DNA from: Kiritimatiellia bacterium
GTDB lineage: Bacteria; Verrucomicrobiota; Kiritimatiellia; UBA8416; JABMPJ01
Direction: 5' to 3'
Length of the DNA: 64,000 nucleotides
Assembly (NCBI GenBank): GCA_030745755.1
Contig: JASLOA010000013.1
Span: 16,688 to 80,687, forward strand
Shown here: in pieces, positions 18,586 through 28,155 of the stretch
Layout: each line of letters begins with the position of its first letter
How positions within the stretch are numbered: position 1 is the stretch's first letter
Position numbers and translations under genes: made by a program
Notes under the pieces: generated by a model
The model's input: the letters and a program-made list of their open reading frames with translations, nothing else
Told to the model about the DNA's origin: nothing
Database searches by the model: none

Positions 18586-20424
18586 ATGGCGGGGATTGTA
18601 CCGAAACGCACGCTCGAGGAGATCCGCTTCCGCAATGACATCATTGAAGTCATTGGCGGCGTACTGACCTTGAAGCGGGCGGGTGGCACCTTTAAGGCGC
18701 TCTGCCCCTTCCACAAGGAGAAGACGCCTTCCTTTACCGTTAACGCCCAGCGCCAGATCTTTCACTGTTTTGGCTGCGGCAAGGGCGGCGATGTCTTTAC
18801 GTTTCTGCAGGAGCATGAGGGGGTCGACTTCATGACGGCGGTGCGGATGCTGGCCGACCGGGCCGGGATCCGCCTGGAGTTTGAGGATGGTGATCCCGGC
18901 GAGCGTTCCGAGAAGGATGCGCTCTTCAAGATTCACACCGATATCGCCGAGTTCTATGCGCGTTGCCTGGCCCAGATGAAAGCCGCCCAACATGCGCGCG
19001 ACTACCTGCAGAAGCGCGACCTGGAAGGGGACATCGCCAAGACGTTTGGTGTGGGCTATGCCCCGGACCGCTGGGATGGCGCGATCCAGTGGGCACGCAA
19101 GCACAAGGTATCGCTCGAGCTGATGGAGAAGGCCGGCCTGATCTTGCGGCGCGATCAGGATGACGTGTCGGCGGGCTACTATGATCGCTTTCGCGACCGC
19201 CTCATGTTTCCGATCTGCGATATCCAGGGCCGCGTGATAGGATTCAGCGGGCGGGCGCTCAGCGATGATGTGCGCGGCGCGAAGTACATCAATAGTCCCG
19301 AAACTCCGCTTTTCCGCAAGAGCCGTGTGCTCTATGCGTTGGACAAGGGACGCCGTGCCATGGTCAACAAGCGCGAGTCGATTATCTGTGAAGGCCAGAT
19401 CGATGTGATTCGCTGTCACCAGGCCGGCTTCACCACCGCGGTGGCTTCCCAGGGAACCGCTTTCACGGAAGACCATGCCAACATCCTGCGTCGCTACGTT
19501 GACGGTGTTGTGATTGTGTTTGATCCCGACACGGCCGGTGAAAATGCCGCCATCAAGACAGCCGGCATCTTCCTCTCGGGCGGGTTGGGCGTGCGCGTGG
19601 CCGCACTACCTGAGGGCGAGGATCCCGATAGTTTCATTGTCAAGGAGGGCGGCGAAGCGTTTGGTGAGATCCTGGAAGGCGCGACGTCCGTGGTGGATTT
19701 TCAGGTGGGTGTTCTGTCGCGACGCGAAGATCTCTCGACCGACGTCGGTGTGATGCGGGCGGCGCGTGATGTGTTGCAGACGATTCTGCGCAGTCCCAAC
19801 TCCGTTCAGCAGGCGCGCTTGATGCAGGCTGCGGCGCAGCACCTGAATCTGCCGGTGGCGGCCTTGCAGGATGAGTTGCGTCACCTGGTGCGCCGACAGC
19901 GGCGCCCGTTGCACGAAGAGGAACAGTCGGCGGATTCCCCGGTTGAGAGCACGGAGCCCCCGGCTTTCGAGTTGGCGCTGTGCGAGCACCTTGTGCATGC
20001 GGATGAGCATCCCGGGGTCGCCGACCTTGTGGAGCACCATCTTCCCCTTTCTATGCTCCAGGATGCGCGCTGCCGGGCCGTCGCCGAGGCAGCGTTGAAA
20101 GCGGCTCGCGAGGAGACGCCTGTTGAGAGTCTACTGCGGGGCACGGAAACGCAGATCGAGGGACTGGAGGCCTTTGCGGCCGGGTTGATGCTGACGGGGT
20201 CGAAAGTGCGTTCAGAGGAGATCTCTCCCGAGATGGCGGTCCAGGATCTGCTCCTGCGCCTGTGGCAACGCCGGCTGTTAGCGGAGCGAGACAGCATTCA
20301 GCGCGAGCTGCGCCAAACCGCCGAAGGCGCCCAGCGCATGTCGCAAATCACACTCGACATCAACTCGCTGAAGCGCTGGGAGACCGGGGTGGATGTGATT
20401 GAGATTGAGATGGCGGAGGAATGA
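18586..20424 (+). CDS. dnaG: DNA primase
   Basis: CHC2 zinc finger (CPFHKEKTPSFTVNAQRQIFHCFGCGKGGDVF), Toprim EGQIDVIRCHQAGF. Confidence 0.95.
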   Translation: MAGIVPKRTLEEIRFRNDIIEVIGGVLTLKRAGGTFKALCPFHKEKTPSFTVNAQRQIFHCFGCGKGGDVFTFLQEHEGVDFMTAVRMLADRAGIRLEFEDGDPGERSEKDALFKIHTDIAEFYARCLAQMKAAQHARDYLQKRDLEGDIAKTFGVGYAPDRWDGAIQWARKHKVSLELMEKAGLILRRDQDDVSAGYYDRFRDRLMFPICDIQGRVIGFSGRALSDDVRGAKYINSPETPLFRKSRVLYALDKGRRAMVNKRESIICEGQIDVIRCHQAGFTTAVASQGTAFTEDHANILRRYVDGVVIVFDPDTAGENAAIKTAGIFLSGGLGVRVAALPEGEDPDSFIVKEGGEAFGEILEGATSVVDFQVGVLSRREDLSTDVGVMRAARDVLQTILRSPNSVQQARLMQAAAQHLNLPVAALQDELRHLVRRQRRPLHEEEQSADSPVESTEPPAFELALCEHLVHADEHPGVADLVEHHLPLSMLQDARCRAVAEAALKAAREETPVESLLRGTETQIEGLEAFAAGLMLTGSKVRSEEISPEMAVQDLLLRLWQRRLLAERDSIQRELRQTAEGAQRMSQITLDINSLKRWETGVDVIEIEMAEE

Positions 20425-20427
20425 CGC

Positions 20428-20535
20428 TTGTGCTCCCGGGGTTTCACCCCGGGCTATGATGTTCGACCCCTTTGGGGTCGTCTCGCCGGAACCCCAACGG
20501 GGTTCAACATCATAGCCCAGGCAGAATGCCTGGGA
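20428..20535. repeat. repeat family with AACCCCAACGGGGTT...ATCATAGCCCAGG
   Basis: hairpins GACCCCTTTGGGGTC, AACCCCAACGGGGTT, CCCAGGCAGAATGCCTGGG. Confidence 0.7.
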
Positions 20536-20550
20536 ATACGGGTCGCGTGC

Positions 20551-20961
20551 CTACTGCTGCTTCTGCTTCACTTCCCGCGCCTGAAGCGGGTAGCGGATCT
20601 TCATGTCGCCGTCGAGCATGACCTCCACCCAGTAGGTGCCGGGGGTCTCGAAGGTGACGTTCAGGAAGATCTCCACGCTGGTGGCCGTGGCCATCTCGTG
20701 GGGCAGGCGAATGGGGACTTGCTTGCCCTGGCTGAGAACCGTGACGCCATCTGTCCCAATGATGCGGCTCTCCTGCGTAAACGCTCCCTGCCCGCAGCAC
20801 CAGCGGTTGACCAGGCAGAGCTTCTGAAACACGGCCGGATACTTCGGCACACCCAGTCCATCGAACAGCCCGATCAGAATGAACTTCCCGTTCCGCTCCT
20901 GGCGCACATCGTCACACAACAGGCTCGACTGCAAATCCGGTAACATATCACTCTCAGTCAT
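20551..20961 (-). CDS. hypothetical protein (DUF6941-like)
   Basis: LLCDDVRQERNGKFILIGLFDGL...PRLCLVNRWCCGQG-type beta protein; coding-like ORF. Confidence 0.6.
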   Translation of the reverse strand: MTESDMLPDLQSSLLCDDVRQERNGKFILIGLFDGLGVPKYPAVFQKLCLVNRWCCGQGAFTQESRIIGTDGVTVLSQGKQVPIRLPHEMATATSVEIFLNVTFETPGTYWVEVMLDGDMKIRYPLQAREVKQKQQ

Positions 20962-20976
20962 ATTATCTTTCTTTGC

Positions 20977-21110
20977 TTGTTGTCCAAAAGGAGATCCCTC
21001 GACTTCGCTCCCGCCGTCGCCCCCTGGGCCATGGCGGGCAGGCGGGATGACAGTTCTGGATTACCAGGTTCTCTAAGACACTGTCATGCTGAGCCTGTCG
21101 AAGCATCTCC
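20977..21110. repeat. two-hairpin dispersed repeat, copy E4, with a nested CCCGCC palindrome insertion
   Basis: GACTTCGCTC interrupted by CCGCCGTCGCCCCCTGGGCCATGGCGGGCAGGC before GGGATGACA. Confidence 0.8.
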
Positions 21111-21982
21111 TATTCCTCATCAATCGTCCCGCCCCATTCGTTGAGACACTCGCGTACGAAGTCGATCACGGTTGCGTGTGCTTCCCGGCTCTTAAAGGGA
21201 GGCATGATCGGCGGTCCAAAGCGGAAGTGGATCGGAAGGGAGCGATCAAGCGATCCGAAATCGCGCACGATCTTACCCACGCGCATGAAGTCGGTCTTGA
21301 GCGCGACCGGAACCACCGGTACGCCTGCACGTTCGGCCAGTTTGACGCCCAGGGTATTGAACTGCTTCGGGATGAAGGTGGCAGAGCGAGTGGCCTGAGG
21401 GAAGATGACGATTGAGCGTCCGGCTTTAAGCAGTTCCTGTCCGCGTGTCAGGACCAGCTTCAGGTCGGCGCGCGGATTTGCGCGTGTCAGTGCGATGGGG
21501 TGGGTTGCGCCCAGTAGTCGGCCAAACAGCGGGTATTCCAGCAGGCTCTGCTTAACCACAAACGAAACGTCTCCATGCGCCAGGCAGATGCCGGGCAGAA
21601 AGAAGGTCTCCAGCATGCCCATATGGTTGCCGACATAGACGACCGGCCCATCGATGCCCAGCGCATCAGCCATACCCGACACCTCCACGGTTCCTCCCGC
21701 AGCTTCCATCAACTGGAGCAGGTCTTCCGATTCGCGTCGCCACTGGGCCGCGTCATGCCGGCCGTGTTTGGCCGCACGTGCCCCCCTTGCCACTACCCTA
21801 TATACGCGCCAGTAGATCCACCCATCCCACCGGCCAAGCAATCGGCTGGCCCCAGTGCGCCGGCCCGCTTCAGGTGTGCGGTAGCTTCCGGTGGTACACA
21901 GGCTCGTAATCAGTTCGGAGTCTGCGTGCTCGGTCGGGACAGTGGTGCTGGCAGTGGGATGGCTGTTCATAGTGGTTCCGTG
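21110..21982 (-). CDS. 1-acyl-glycerol-3-phosphate acyltransferase (PlsC-like)
   Basis: VYVGNHMGMLETFFLPG (NHxxxxE-like), IVIFPQATRSATF; exact start uncertain. Confidence 0.75.
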   Translation of the reverse strand, partial: HGTTMNSHPTASTTVPTEHADSELITSLCTTGSYRTPEAGRRTGASRLLGRWDGWIYWRVYRVVARGARAAKHGRHDAAQWRRESEDLLQLMEAAGGTVEVSGMADALGIDGPVVYVGNHMGMLETFFLPGICLAHGDVSFVVKQSLLEYPLFGRLLGATHPIALTRANPRADLKLVLTRGQELLKAGRSIVIFPQATRSATFIPKQFNTLGVKLAERAGVPVVPVALKTDFMRVGKIVRDFGSLDRSLPIHFRFGPPIMPPFKSREAHATVIDFVRECLNEWGGTIDEE

Positions 21983-22027
21983 TGGTCTAGTGTCTTGTCT
22001 CAGAACTACGTCTATATCTGACGGGTC

Positions 22028-22102
22028 TGTCATCCCGAGCGAAGTCGAGGGATCTCTGCCTCAATACGGGTATGAGATCCCTCGACTTCGCTCGGGATGA
22101 CA
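22028..22102. repeat. short palindromic repeat TGTCATCCCGAGCGAAGTCGAGGGATCTC
   Basis: perfect inverted arms around a short loop. Confidence 0.85.
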
Positions 22103-22143
22103 AGGTCTTACTTGTTTCAAATCTGACTTCGTATGACAGGGCC

Positions 22144-22725
22144 TCAGACTAAATCACAGGCATCGGCGGGCATCCAGTGGGCGTCCTTGCCGTCCCATTT
22201 CACGTTGCAGCCGATGGGATTGGTGATGGGGGTTTGCACGGGGCGGCCCGCCAGGATGTCTTCCAGGGCATTATCGAGATCGTTGACCGTGGCGGCCTCA
22301 CCATTGCGTGGATTATCAATGCCGCGCCCGGTGTATACGAGTGCGCGGTTCTTGTCGAAGACGTAGAAATGGGGCGTCTTCAGGGCGCCGTAGGCGCGGG
22401 CGACGTCCTGTGACTCATCATAAAGATAGTCCCAGGGGAACTGGTGTTCCTTCATGCGCTCGACCATGTGGTCGAAGCTATCCTCCGCATAGGTGTTCAC
22501 GCTATTTGAGTTGATCCCGACGAATGCCACACCTTGATCCTTGAACCGGTTGACAGTCTTACGGGTAATCTCGTCGGACCCGATCACATAAGGGCAATGG
22601 TTGCAGGTGAAGAAGACGACAAGCACCTCGGCATCGGCAAAGTCTGCAAGCCCGTAGGTCTTGCCATCCGTCGCCGGCAGCGAGAAATCCGGTGGGTGTT
22701 CTCCCAGTTGAAGTGTAAACGGCAT
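22144..22725 (-). CDS. thioredoxin-family (peroxiredoxin/AhpC-TSA-like) protein
   Basis: [47 protein letters not shown]; the listed ORF extends spuriously upstream. Confidence 0.85.
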   Translation of the reverse strand: MPFTLQLGEHPPDFSLPATDGKTYGLADFADAEVLVVFFTCNHCPYVIGSDEITRKTVNRFKDQGVAFVGINSNSVNTYAEDSFDHMVERMKEHQFPWDYLYDESQDVARAYGALKTPHFYVFDKNRALVYTGRGIDNPRNGEAATVNDLDNALEDILAGRPVQTPITNPIGCNVKWDGKDAHWMPADACDLV

Positions 22726-22804
22726 GATGCGCTCCCTGTTGTCGTGTTTCGGGGGAGTATTCCACCGTCTCCGAGCGCTGTCACGATGGAAAAGAGGGCG
22801 GATA

Positions 22805-22871
22805 CAACCACGAAGGACACGAAGGGAGAGGGAGATCTGCGGGCAGCCCCTCTTCGTGTTCTTCGTGGTTG
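22805..22871. repeat. minimal CAACCACGAAGGACACGAAG palindrome
   Basis: inverted arms CAACCACGAAGGACACGAAG / CTTCGTGTTCTTCGTGGTTG. Confidence 0.8.
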
Positions 22872-22904
22872 CCTTTCCTCTCGAAAAACCGTCCACATGG
22901 AAGC

Positions 22905-22934
22905 TTGACGATTCGGGGCGGGGGGGCATACAGT
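22905..22934 (+). promoter_or_regulatory. candidate sigma70-type promoter for the nusA operon
   Basis: TTGACG (22905-22910), 18-nt spacer, TACAGT (22929-22934). Confidence 0.4.
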
Positions 22935-22961
22935 ATCGGTTGCCCTTTACATTGTGGTTTC

Positions 22962-22991
22962 GTGAAGAGTGGGCTTCACCCCACTCTTTTG
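22962..22991 (+). terminator. attenuator-like intrinsic terminator in the nusA leader
   Basis: AAGAGTGGG (22965-22973)/CCCACTCTT (22980-22988) stem followed by TT; competing GTGAAG/CTTCAC hairpin. Confidence 0.6.
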
Positions 22992-23058
22992 CATGTATAG
23001 GGTTGGTGAATGTTGAAAATTGAACGGGACGAACGGTCCCGATAGAGAGAGATGGGTC

Positions 23059-24597
23059 ATGAATAACGAGCTTCAGGCGATTCTCAACTACATGGAAAAG
23101 GAACGCGGTCTGGACCGCGAAGTCCTGATTCAGGCGGTCGAATACGCGCTCCAGTCGGCTTCGCGCAAGAACTTGGCAAAGAACAAGGACGTGCGGATTG
23201 CCATCGACCGTAACACGTACGATATCAAGGCTTTCGCGAAGAAGCTCGTCGTAGAAGATGTCTCTCACGAGGACGAAGAGATTCTGCAGGCCGAAGCGCT
23301 CAAGGAAGATCCGGCCGCCGAGCTGGGCGAGTTTATCGAAGTTGAAGTGACCCCGCGTGATTTCGGTCGTATTGCGGCCCAGACCGCCAAGCAGGCCATC
23401 ATTCAGCGCATTCGTGCGGCTGAAAAAGAGGTCGTGTTCGACGAGTATAAGGATCGCGTGGGCGATATCGTGAGCGGATCCGTACGCCAGTTCATCCGCA
23501 GTGACATTCTCGTCGACCTCGGTCGCGCCGAAGCCATCTTGCCGGCCACCGAGCGTGTCCCGACCGAAGAGTACCAGATTGGTGACCGCATTCGCGCCTA
23601 CGTGCTGGATGTGCGCAGCGAATCGGCAGGCCCGGGCGTTGTGCTGTCGCGTAGCCATCCCAGTTTTGTGCGTACCCTGTTTCAACTGGAAGTGTCCGAG
23701 ATCGGTGATGGCATCGTCGAGATCAAGGGCATCGCCCGCGAGCCGGGCTACCGCACCAAGATCGCCGTGCTCTCGCATGACGAGAAGGTGGATCCGGTTG
23801 GCGCCTGCGTCGGCATGCGCGGCATGCGCGTGAAGAACATCGTGCGCGAACTCTCCGGTGAGAAGATCGATATCATTCGCTGGAGTGATGACACCCGCAC
23901 CTACGTGGCCAATGCGCTCTCACCCGCCAGGCTGGCCAAGGTGACGATCGATGAAGACGATCCCGGCCTGGTGCATGTTGTGGCTGATGCCGACCAGCTC
24001 TCGCTGGCGATCGGCAAGCGCGGTCAGAATGTGCGCCTGACAGCGAAGTTACTCAGCATGAAGGTCGATATCCAGAAGGACGAGCAGGAAGCCGACTTCG
24101 AGAAGCAGTTGGCCGAGGCTGTGGAGGCCCTGGCGGCTGTGGATGGCATCGGACCGGAGAACGCCCAGGCGCTCGTAACCGGCGGCTACCTGACCGTGGA
24201 TGGTATCCTTGTAGCCGACGTGTCCGACATTGCGGAGGCAGCGGGCTTGGACCCGGAGGTCGCCCAGACGATTTACGATGCGGCATCGCAGGTGACGCCG
24301 GTCAGTGAGGACGGGGAAGCTGCCGCCGCGGACAGTGCCGATGAGCCTGCTGCGGAAGAGGAGACTCCAGCGGAAGAGGATGCTCCAGCTGAAGAGGAGA
24401 CTCCAGAGGAAGCAGAAGCCCCGGCTGAAGCGGAAGCCCCGGCTGAAGAAGAAATTCCGGCAGAAGCGGAAGAAGCCCCGGCAGAAGAGCCGGAAAGCGA
24501 TGATGAGCCCAGTGCCGACGAGCCCGGTGAGACGGCTGAAGAACCGGCTGAAGAACCGGCGGCGGAAGATACGGATAAGGAAGAAGAAAAGGCATGA
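23059..24597 (+). CDS. nusA: transcription termination/antitermination factor NusA with Glu/Ala/Pro-rich C-terminal tail
   Basis: [35 protein letters not shown]1/KH regions ([27 protein letters not shown]). Confidence 0.95.
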   Translation: MNNELQAILNYMEKERGLDREVLIQAVEYALQSASRKNLAKNKDVRIAIDRNTYDIKAFAKKLVVEDVSHEDEEILQAEALKEDPAAELGEFIEVEVTPRDFGRIAAQTAKQAIIQRIRAAEKEVVFDEYKDRVGDIVSGSVRQFIRSDILVDLGRAEAILPATERVPTEEYQIGDRIRAYVLDVRSESAGPGVVLSRSHPSFVRTLFQLEVSEIGDGIVEIKGIAREPGYRTKIAVLSHDEKVDPVGACVGMRGMRVKNIVRELSGEKIDIIRWSDDTRTYVANALSPARLAKVTIDEDDPGLVHVVADADQLSLAIGKRGQNVRLTAKLLSMKVDIQKDEQEADFEKQLAEAVEALAAVDGIGPENAQALVTGGYLTVDGILVADVSDIAEAAGLDPEVAQTIYDAASQVTPVSEDGEAAAADSADEPAAEEETPAEEDAPAEEETPEEAEAPAEAEAPAEEEIPAEAEEAPAEEPESDDEPSADEPGETAEEPAEEPAAEDTDKEEEKA

Positions 24598-26792
24598 AGG
24601 TTTTTCAGATAGCCAAAGAGCTTGGTGTAACCAGCAAAGAGGTGCTGACCAAGCTGCATGATATGGGCATAGAGGCCAAGAACCAGGTCGCCGTCGTCGA
24701 TGACACGATGCTGGCGGTTCTGCGTGGGGAGGCACTCCCGCCGCCGAAACCGGAAATCGGAAGTCAGAAGTCGGAGGTCGCGGGGGCGAAGTCGGAGCCT
24801 GTGAAGGCCGAGAAGCCTGCGGCTAAGCCGACGTCCGCCCCGCCTGCCCTCCATAGCCCGAAGGGCGACGGAGGGATGGCGACGCCGAAAGCCAAGGCGA
24901 AAGCCAGGGCCAGGGACAAGGCCAAAGATGTTGCGCCCCCGGCACCTGCAGCGGCTAAACCGGCCCCCGCACTGGCCCCCGAAACAGTCGCGAGCTCGCT
25001 GCCCCCGGCCGAGGTGGTCGACGGCAATGTGCTGCGTCTGCGCGGCCCGATCATCGTTAAGAGCCTGGCCGAGGTGTTGAGCCTCAAACCGAACATCATC
25101 ATCGCCGAACTGATGAAGATGAACATCCTGGCCGCCATCAATCAGAGCATTGATGTCAACGTGATCCGCAAGATCGCCGAGAAGCACGGCTTCACGGTCC
25201 AGGTCGAAAAGCGTGGACCACGTCCCAGTATTGAGAACAAACTCGAAGAGCGGCCTGAAGATGAGGACCAGCCCGAGGACTTGATGCCTCGTCCGCCGGT
25301 GGTGACGTTCCTGGGGCATGTCGACCATGGCAAGACCTCGCTGCTTGACCAGATCCGCAATGCCAAGGTTGCCGCCGGTGAGTCGGGCGGCATCACCCAG
25401 CATATCGGCGCCTACACGGTTGAGTTGAGCGGGAAGAAGATCGCCTTCCTCGACACCCCGGGTCATGCGGCCTTCACGGCCATGCGCGCCCGCGGCGCGA
25501 ATCTCACGGATATCGCAGTCATCATCATTGCGGCCGATGATGGGATCATGCCCCAGACGCGCGAGGCGATTAAGCACGTGCAGGCCGCCGGAGTGGCCAT
25601 GATGGTGGCCATCAACAAGATTGATATGCCCACCGCGGATGTGCAGCGCGCGATGCAGCAGCTCCAAACCGAAGGGCTGACCCCGGAGGAATGGGGCGGC
25701 GAACTGATCTGTTGTCCTGTTAGCGCCGAAACGGGCGAAGGTATCGATCACCTGCTTGAGATGATCCTGTTGCAGGCTGATGTGCTTGAACTTCAGGCGA
25801 ACCCGACGCGGCGTGCCGAGGGCTACGTGATTGAAGCCCAACTCGAGCCCGGCATGGGCCCCACGGCCAATCTGCTGGTCAAGCGCGGCACATTGAGCGT
25901 GGGCGATATCGTGCTGTGTGGACAGTATAGCGGCAAGGTACGCGCGCTGCTCAACGACCATGGTGCCAAGATCAAGTCAGCCGGACCTTCCACCCCGGTG
26001 AAGTGCCTGGGACTCCCCGGCGTGCCGGGCGCAGGCGACCGTTTCCAGGTGTACGCCAATGAGAAGGCGGCCAAGTCCCTGGCGTCGGACGAAGCGGCCA
26101 AGCTGCGTCAGGAAAGTCTGCACACCCCGATCAAGACGTCGCTCGACTCGCTCTTCACTCAGATGGAAGAAGGCGAGAAGATGGAGTTGAAAGTCGTCCT
26201 CAAGGCCGATACCCAGGGATCGGTCGAGGCCATCGCCACGTCGCTTGAGGAAATTGAGAGCGACAAGGTTGTACTCAATATCATCCTCAGCGGTACGGGC
26301 AACGTCACCGAGAATGATGTCATGCTGGCCAGTGCTTCGGATGCCATCATCCTGGCATTCCACGTTGGCAAGGAATCGGGCGTCGACTCAACGGCAAAGC
26401 ACGAGGGCGTCGAAATTCGCCTGCACCAGGTCATCTATGAGCTGATTGACCAGGTGCGCGATGCCATGACCGGGCTCTTGAAGCCTGTCATCCAGGAGGA
26501 TGTCCGCGGCGAAGCTGAGATCCGCAAGGTGTTCGTGGTGGGGCGTCGCAACAAGGTGGCCGGTTGCATGGTTGTGAAAGGCAATATCCGTCCCAAGTAT
26601 CGCGCCCGTGTGCGTCGCGGCGATGAAGCCCTCTGCGAGGGACGTATTGAGTCGCTCAAGCATTTCCAGGACGAGGTAGCCGAAGTGCGCGAAGCGCAGG
26701 AATGCGGTATCCGTCTCGACAAGACGATGGACTTCGAAGAAGGAGACCGCCTGGAATTCTACGAACTGACCGAAGTAGCGCAAACGCTCTAG
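24594..26792 (+). CDS. infB: translation initiation factor IF-2
   Basis: GHVDHGKTSLLDQIR, DTPGHAAFTAMRARGA, NKIDMP G motifs. Confidence 0.97.
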   Translation: MKVFQIAKELGVTSKEVLTKLHDMGIEAKNQVAVVDDTMLAVLRGEALPPPKPEIGSQKSEVAGAKSEPVKAEKPAAKPTSAPPALHSPKGDGGMATPKAKAKARARDKAKDVAPPAPAAAKPAPALAPETVASSLPPAEVVDGNVLRLRGPIIVKSLAEVLSLKPNIIIAELMKMNILAAINQSIDVNVIRKIAEKHGFTVQVEKRGPRPSIENKLEERPEDEDQPEDLMPRPPVVTFLGHVDHGKTSLLDQIRNAKVAAGESGGITQHIGAYTVELSGKKIAFLDTPGHAAFTAMRARGANLTDIAVIIIAADDGIMPQTREAIKHVQAAGVAMMVAINKIDMPTADVQRAMQQLQTEGLTPEEWGGELICCPVSAETGEGIDHLLEMILLQADVLELQANPTRRAEGYVIEAQLEPGMGPTANLLVKRGTLSVGDIVLCGQYSGKVRALLNDHGAKIKSAGPSTPVKCLGLPGVPGAGDRFQVYANEKAAKSLASDEAAKLRQESLHTPIKTSLDSLFTQMEEGEKMELKVVLKADTQGSVEAIATSLEEIESDKVVLNIILSGTGNVTENDVMLASASDAIILAFHVGKESGVDSTAKHEGVEIRLHQVIYELIDQVRDAMTGLLKPVIQEDVRGEAEIRKVFVVGRRNKVAGCMVVKGNIRPKYRARVRRGDEALCEGRIESLKHFQDEVAEVREAQECGIRLDKTMDFEEGDRLEFYELTEVAQTL
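24839..24876. repeat. CCCGCCTGCC-type palindromic element inside infB
   Basis: CCCGCCTGCCCTCCATAGCCCGAAGGGCGACGGAGGG; related copies at 3182-3210 and 21010-21047. Confidence 0.75.
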
Positions 26793-26840
26793 GAGAGGTG
26801 TCGGGTGTCGTGTAGCTCGAATGCGTTCATACAACGGGTG

Positions 26841-26915
26841 TGTCATCCCGAGCGAAGTCGAGGGATCTCTGCCCATTCATGGATCTGAGATTCCTCGACT
26901 TCGCTCGGAATGACA
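26841..26915. repeat. short palindromic repeat TGTCATCCCGAGCGAAGTCGAGGGATCTC
   Basis: inverted arms between infB and rbfA. Confidence 0.85.
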
Positions 26916-26958
26916 AGTTGTTACCTGTCTGACGCTCACCACCCAACACGCAAACCCT

Positions 26959-27381
26959 ATGCCCACCGACCGCATGACCCGAGTTAATGAGCTGCTCAAG
27001 CGCGAGATCTCTACGGCGCTTTTCAGAATGCTTGCGCCCGAGGAACGGGTGGATACGGCGGCCGTGACCGTGACGCATGTGATCACCAGTCGTAACCTGC
27101 GCCACGCACGAGTCCTGATATCCATCCTGGGACACGAGGACGAACGCGGGACCATCATGTCGCAGATTCGCGACCATCGTGTCGAGATCCAGCAATGGAT
27201 CAACCGGAACATGAAGCTGAAGTATACCCCGAAATTGGATTTTGAGCTGGATACGTCTGTAGAGCAGGGCGATCACGTGCTGGGCATCCTTCAGGAGATG
27301 GAGGATGAGCGGTCGATCCCCCCGTACTACCCGGAGGAAGCAGACGCGTCCGAAAGCGACGAGGCACCCCCCTATGAGTAA
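26959..27381 (+). CDS. rbfA: ribosome-binding factor A
   Basis: size, position, MTRVNELLKREISTALFRM, TVTHVITSRNLRHARVLIS. Confidence 0.88.
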   Translation: MPTDRMTRVNELLKREISTALFRMLAPEERVDTAAVTVTHVITSRNLRHARVLISILGHEDERGTIMSQIRDHRVEIQQWINRNMKLKYTPKLDFELDTSVEQGDHVLGILQEMEDERSIPPYYPEEADASESDEAPPYE

Positions 27382-28153
27382 CCCGAACTTCAAGACGACA
27401 GACAAACGATACACCGCCCCAGCACCTCCACGCGATCATTCAGGCCTGGACGGTATCCTGCTGGTCGACAAGCCGGCCGGGCCGACGTCACACGATATCG
27501 TGCATGCCATCCGCAAGCGCTTCGGTATTCGTAAGGTGGGCCATGGCGGCACGCTGGACCCGCAGGCGACAGGGCTGTTGGTGATTCTGTTGGGGAAGGG
27601 AACCAAGCTTTCCAACTATTTCATGACTGGCGACAAGGCCTACGAGGGCACCATGACATTGGGTGTTGAGACCAACACGCAGGACGCCGACGGCGAGGTG
27701 ACGCGCGAGGGCGACTGGTCGGGGGTTACCGAAGAGCAAGTCGCAGAGGCCATGCGCACCTATGTCGGCGACATGATGCAGACCCCTCCCATGGTGTCGG
27801 CCGTGAAGGTCAAAGGGGTACCGCTCTATAAGAGCGCCCGCAAAGGACAGACCGTTGAGCGCGAAGCGCGCCTGATTCACATCTATCGCTTCGATATTCT
27901 CGAGTGCGACCTGCCGAATGCTCGCTTCAGGGTCGATTGCACCAAGGGCACCTATGTGCGTACGCTCTGCGCGGATGTCGGCGCTGACCTCGGCTGTGGG
28001 GCACACCTGTCGGCGCTGCGCCGTATCGGTGCGGGCAAACTGAAGCTGGAGGACACCACGGCTTTCGACGCTATCATGGAGATGGATGAAGCCGCGTTGA
28101 AGACGGTCGTCTTGCCTCTTTCCCGTTTCGCTTCCGGTGGGACGCACGCCTGA
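27374..28153 (+). CDS. truB: tRNA pseudouridine(55) synthase
   Basis: DGILLVDKPAGPTSHDIVHAIRKRFGIRKVGHGGTLDPQATGLLVILLGKGTK. Confidence 0.97.
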   Translation: MSNPNFKTTDKRYTAPAPPRDHSGLDGILLVDKPAGPTSHDIVHAIRKRFGIRKVGHGGTLDPQATGLLVILLGKGTKLSNYFMTGDKAYEGTMTLGVETNTQDADGEVTREGDWSGVTEEQVAEAMRTYVGDMMQTPPMVSAVKVKGVPLYKSARKGQTVEREARLIHIYRFDILECDLPNARFRVDCTKGTYVRTLCADVGADLGCGAHLSALRRIGAGKLKLEDTTAFDAIMEMDEAALKTVVLPLSRFASGGTHA

Positions 28154-28155
28154 CC

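Noticed and set aside
22726-23778. N-terminal part of the 544-aa ORF 22144..23778 (-)
   Set aside because: Antisense to nusA and repeats; the thioredoxin-like gene starts at its own ATG at 22725.
24273-25961. 562-aa minus-strand ORF
   Set aside because: Antisense to nusA/infB; composition is a GC-rich mirror of a well-identified gene, so almost certainly spurious.
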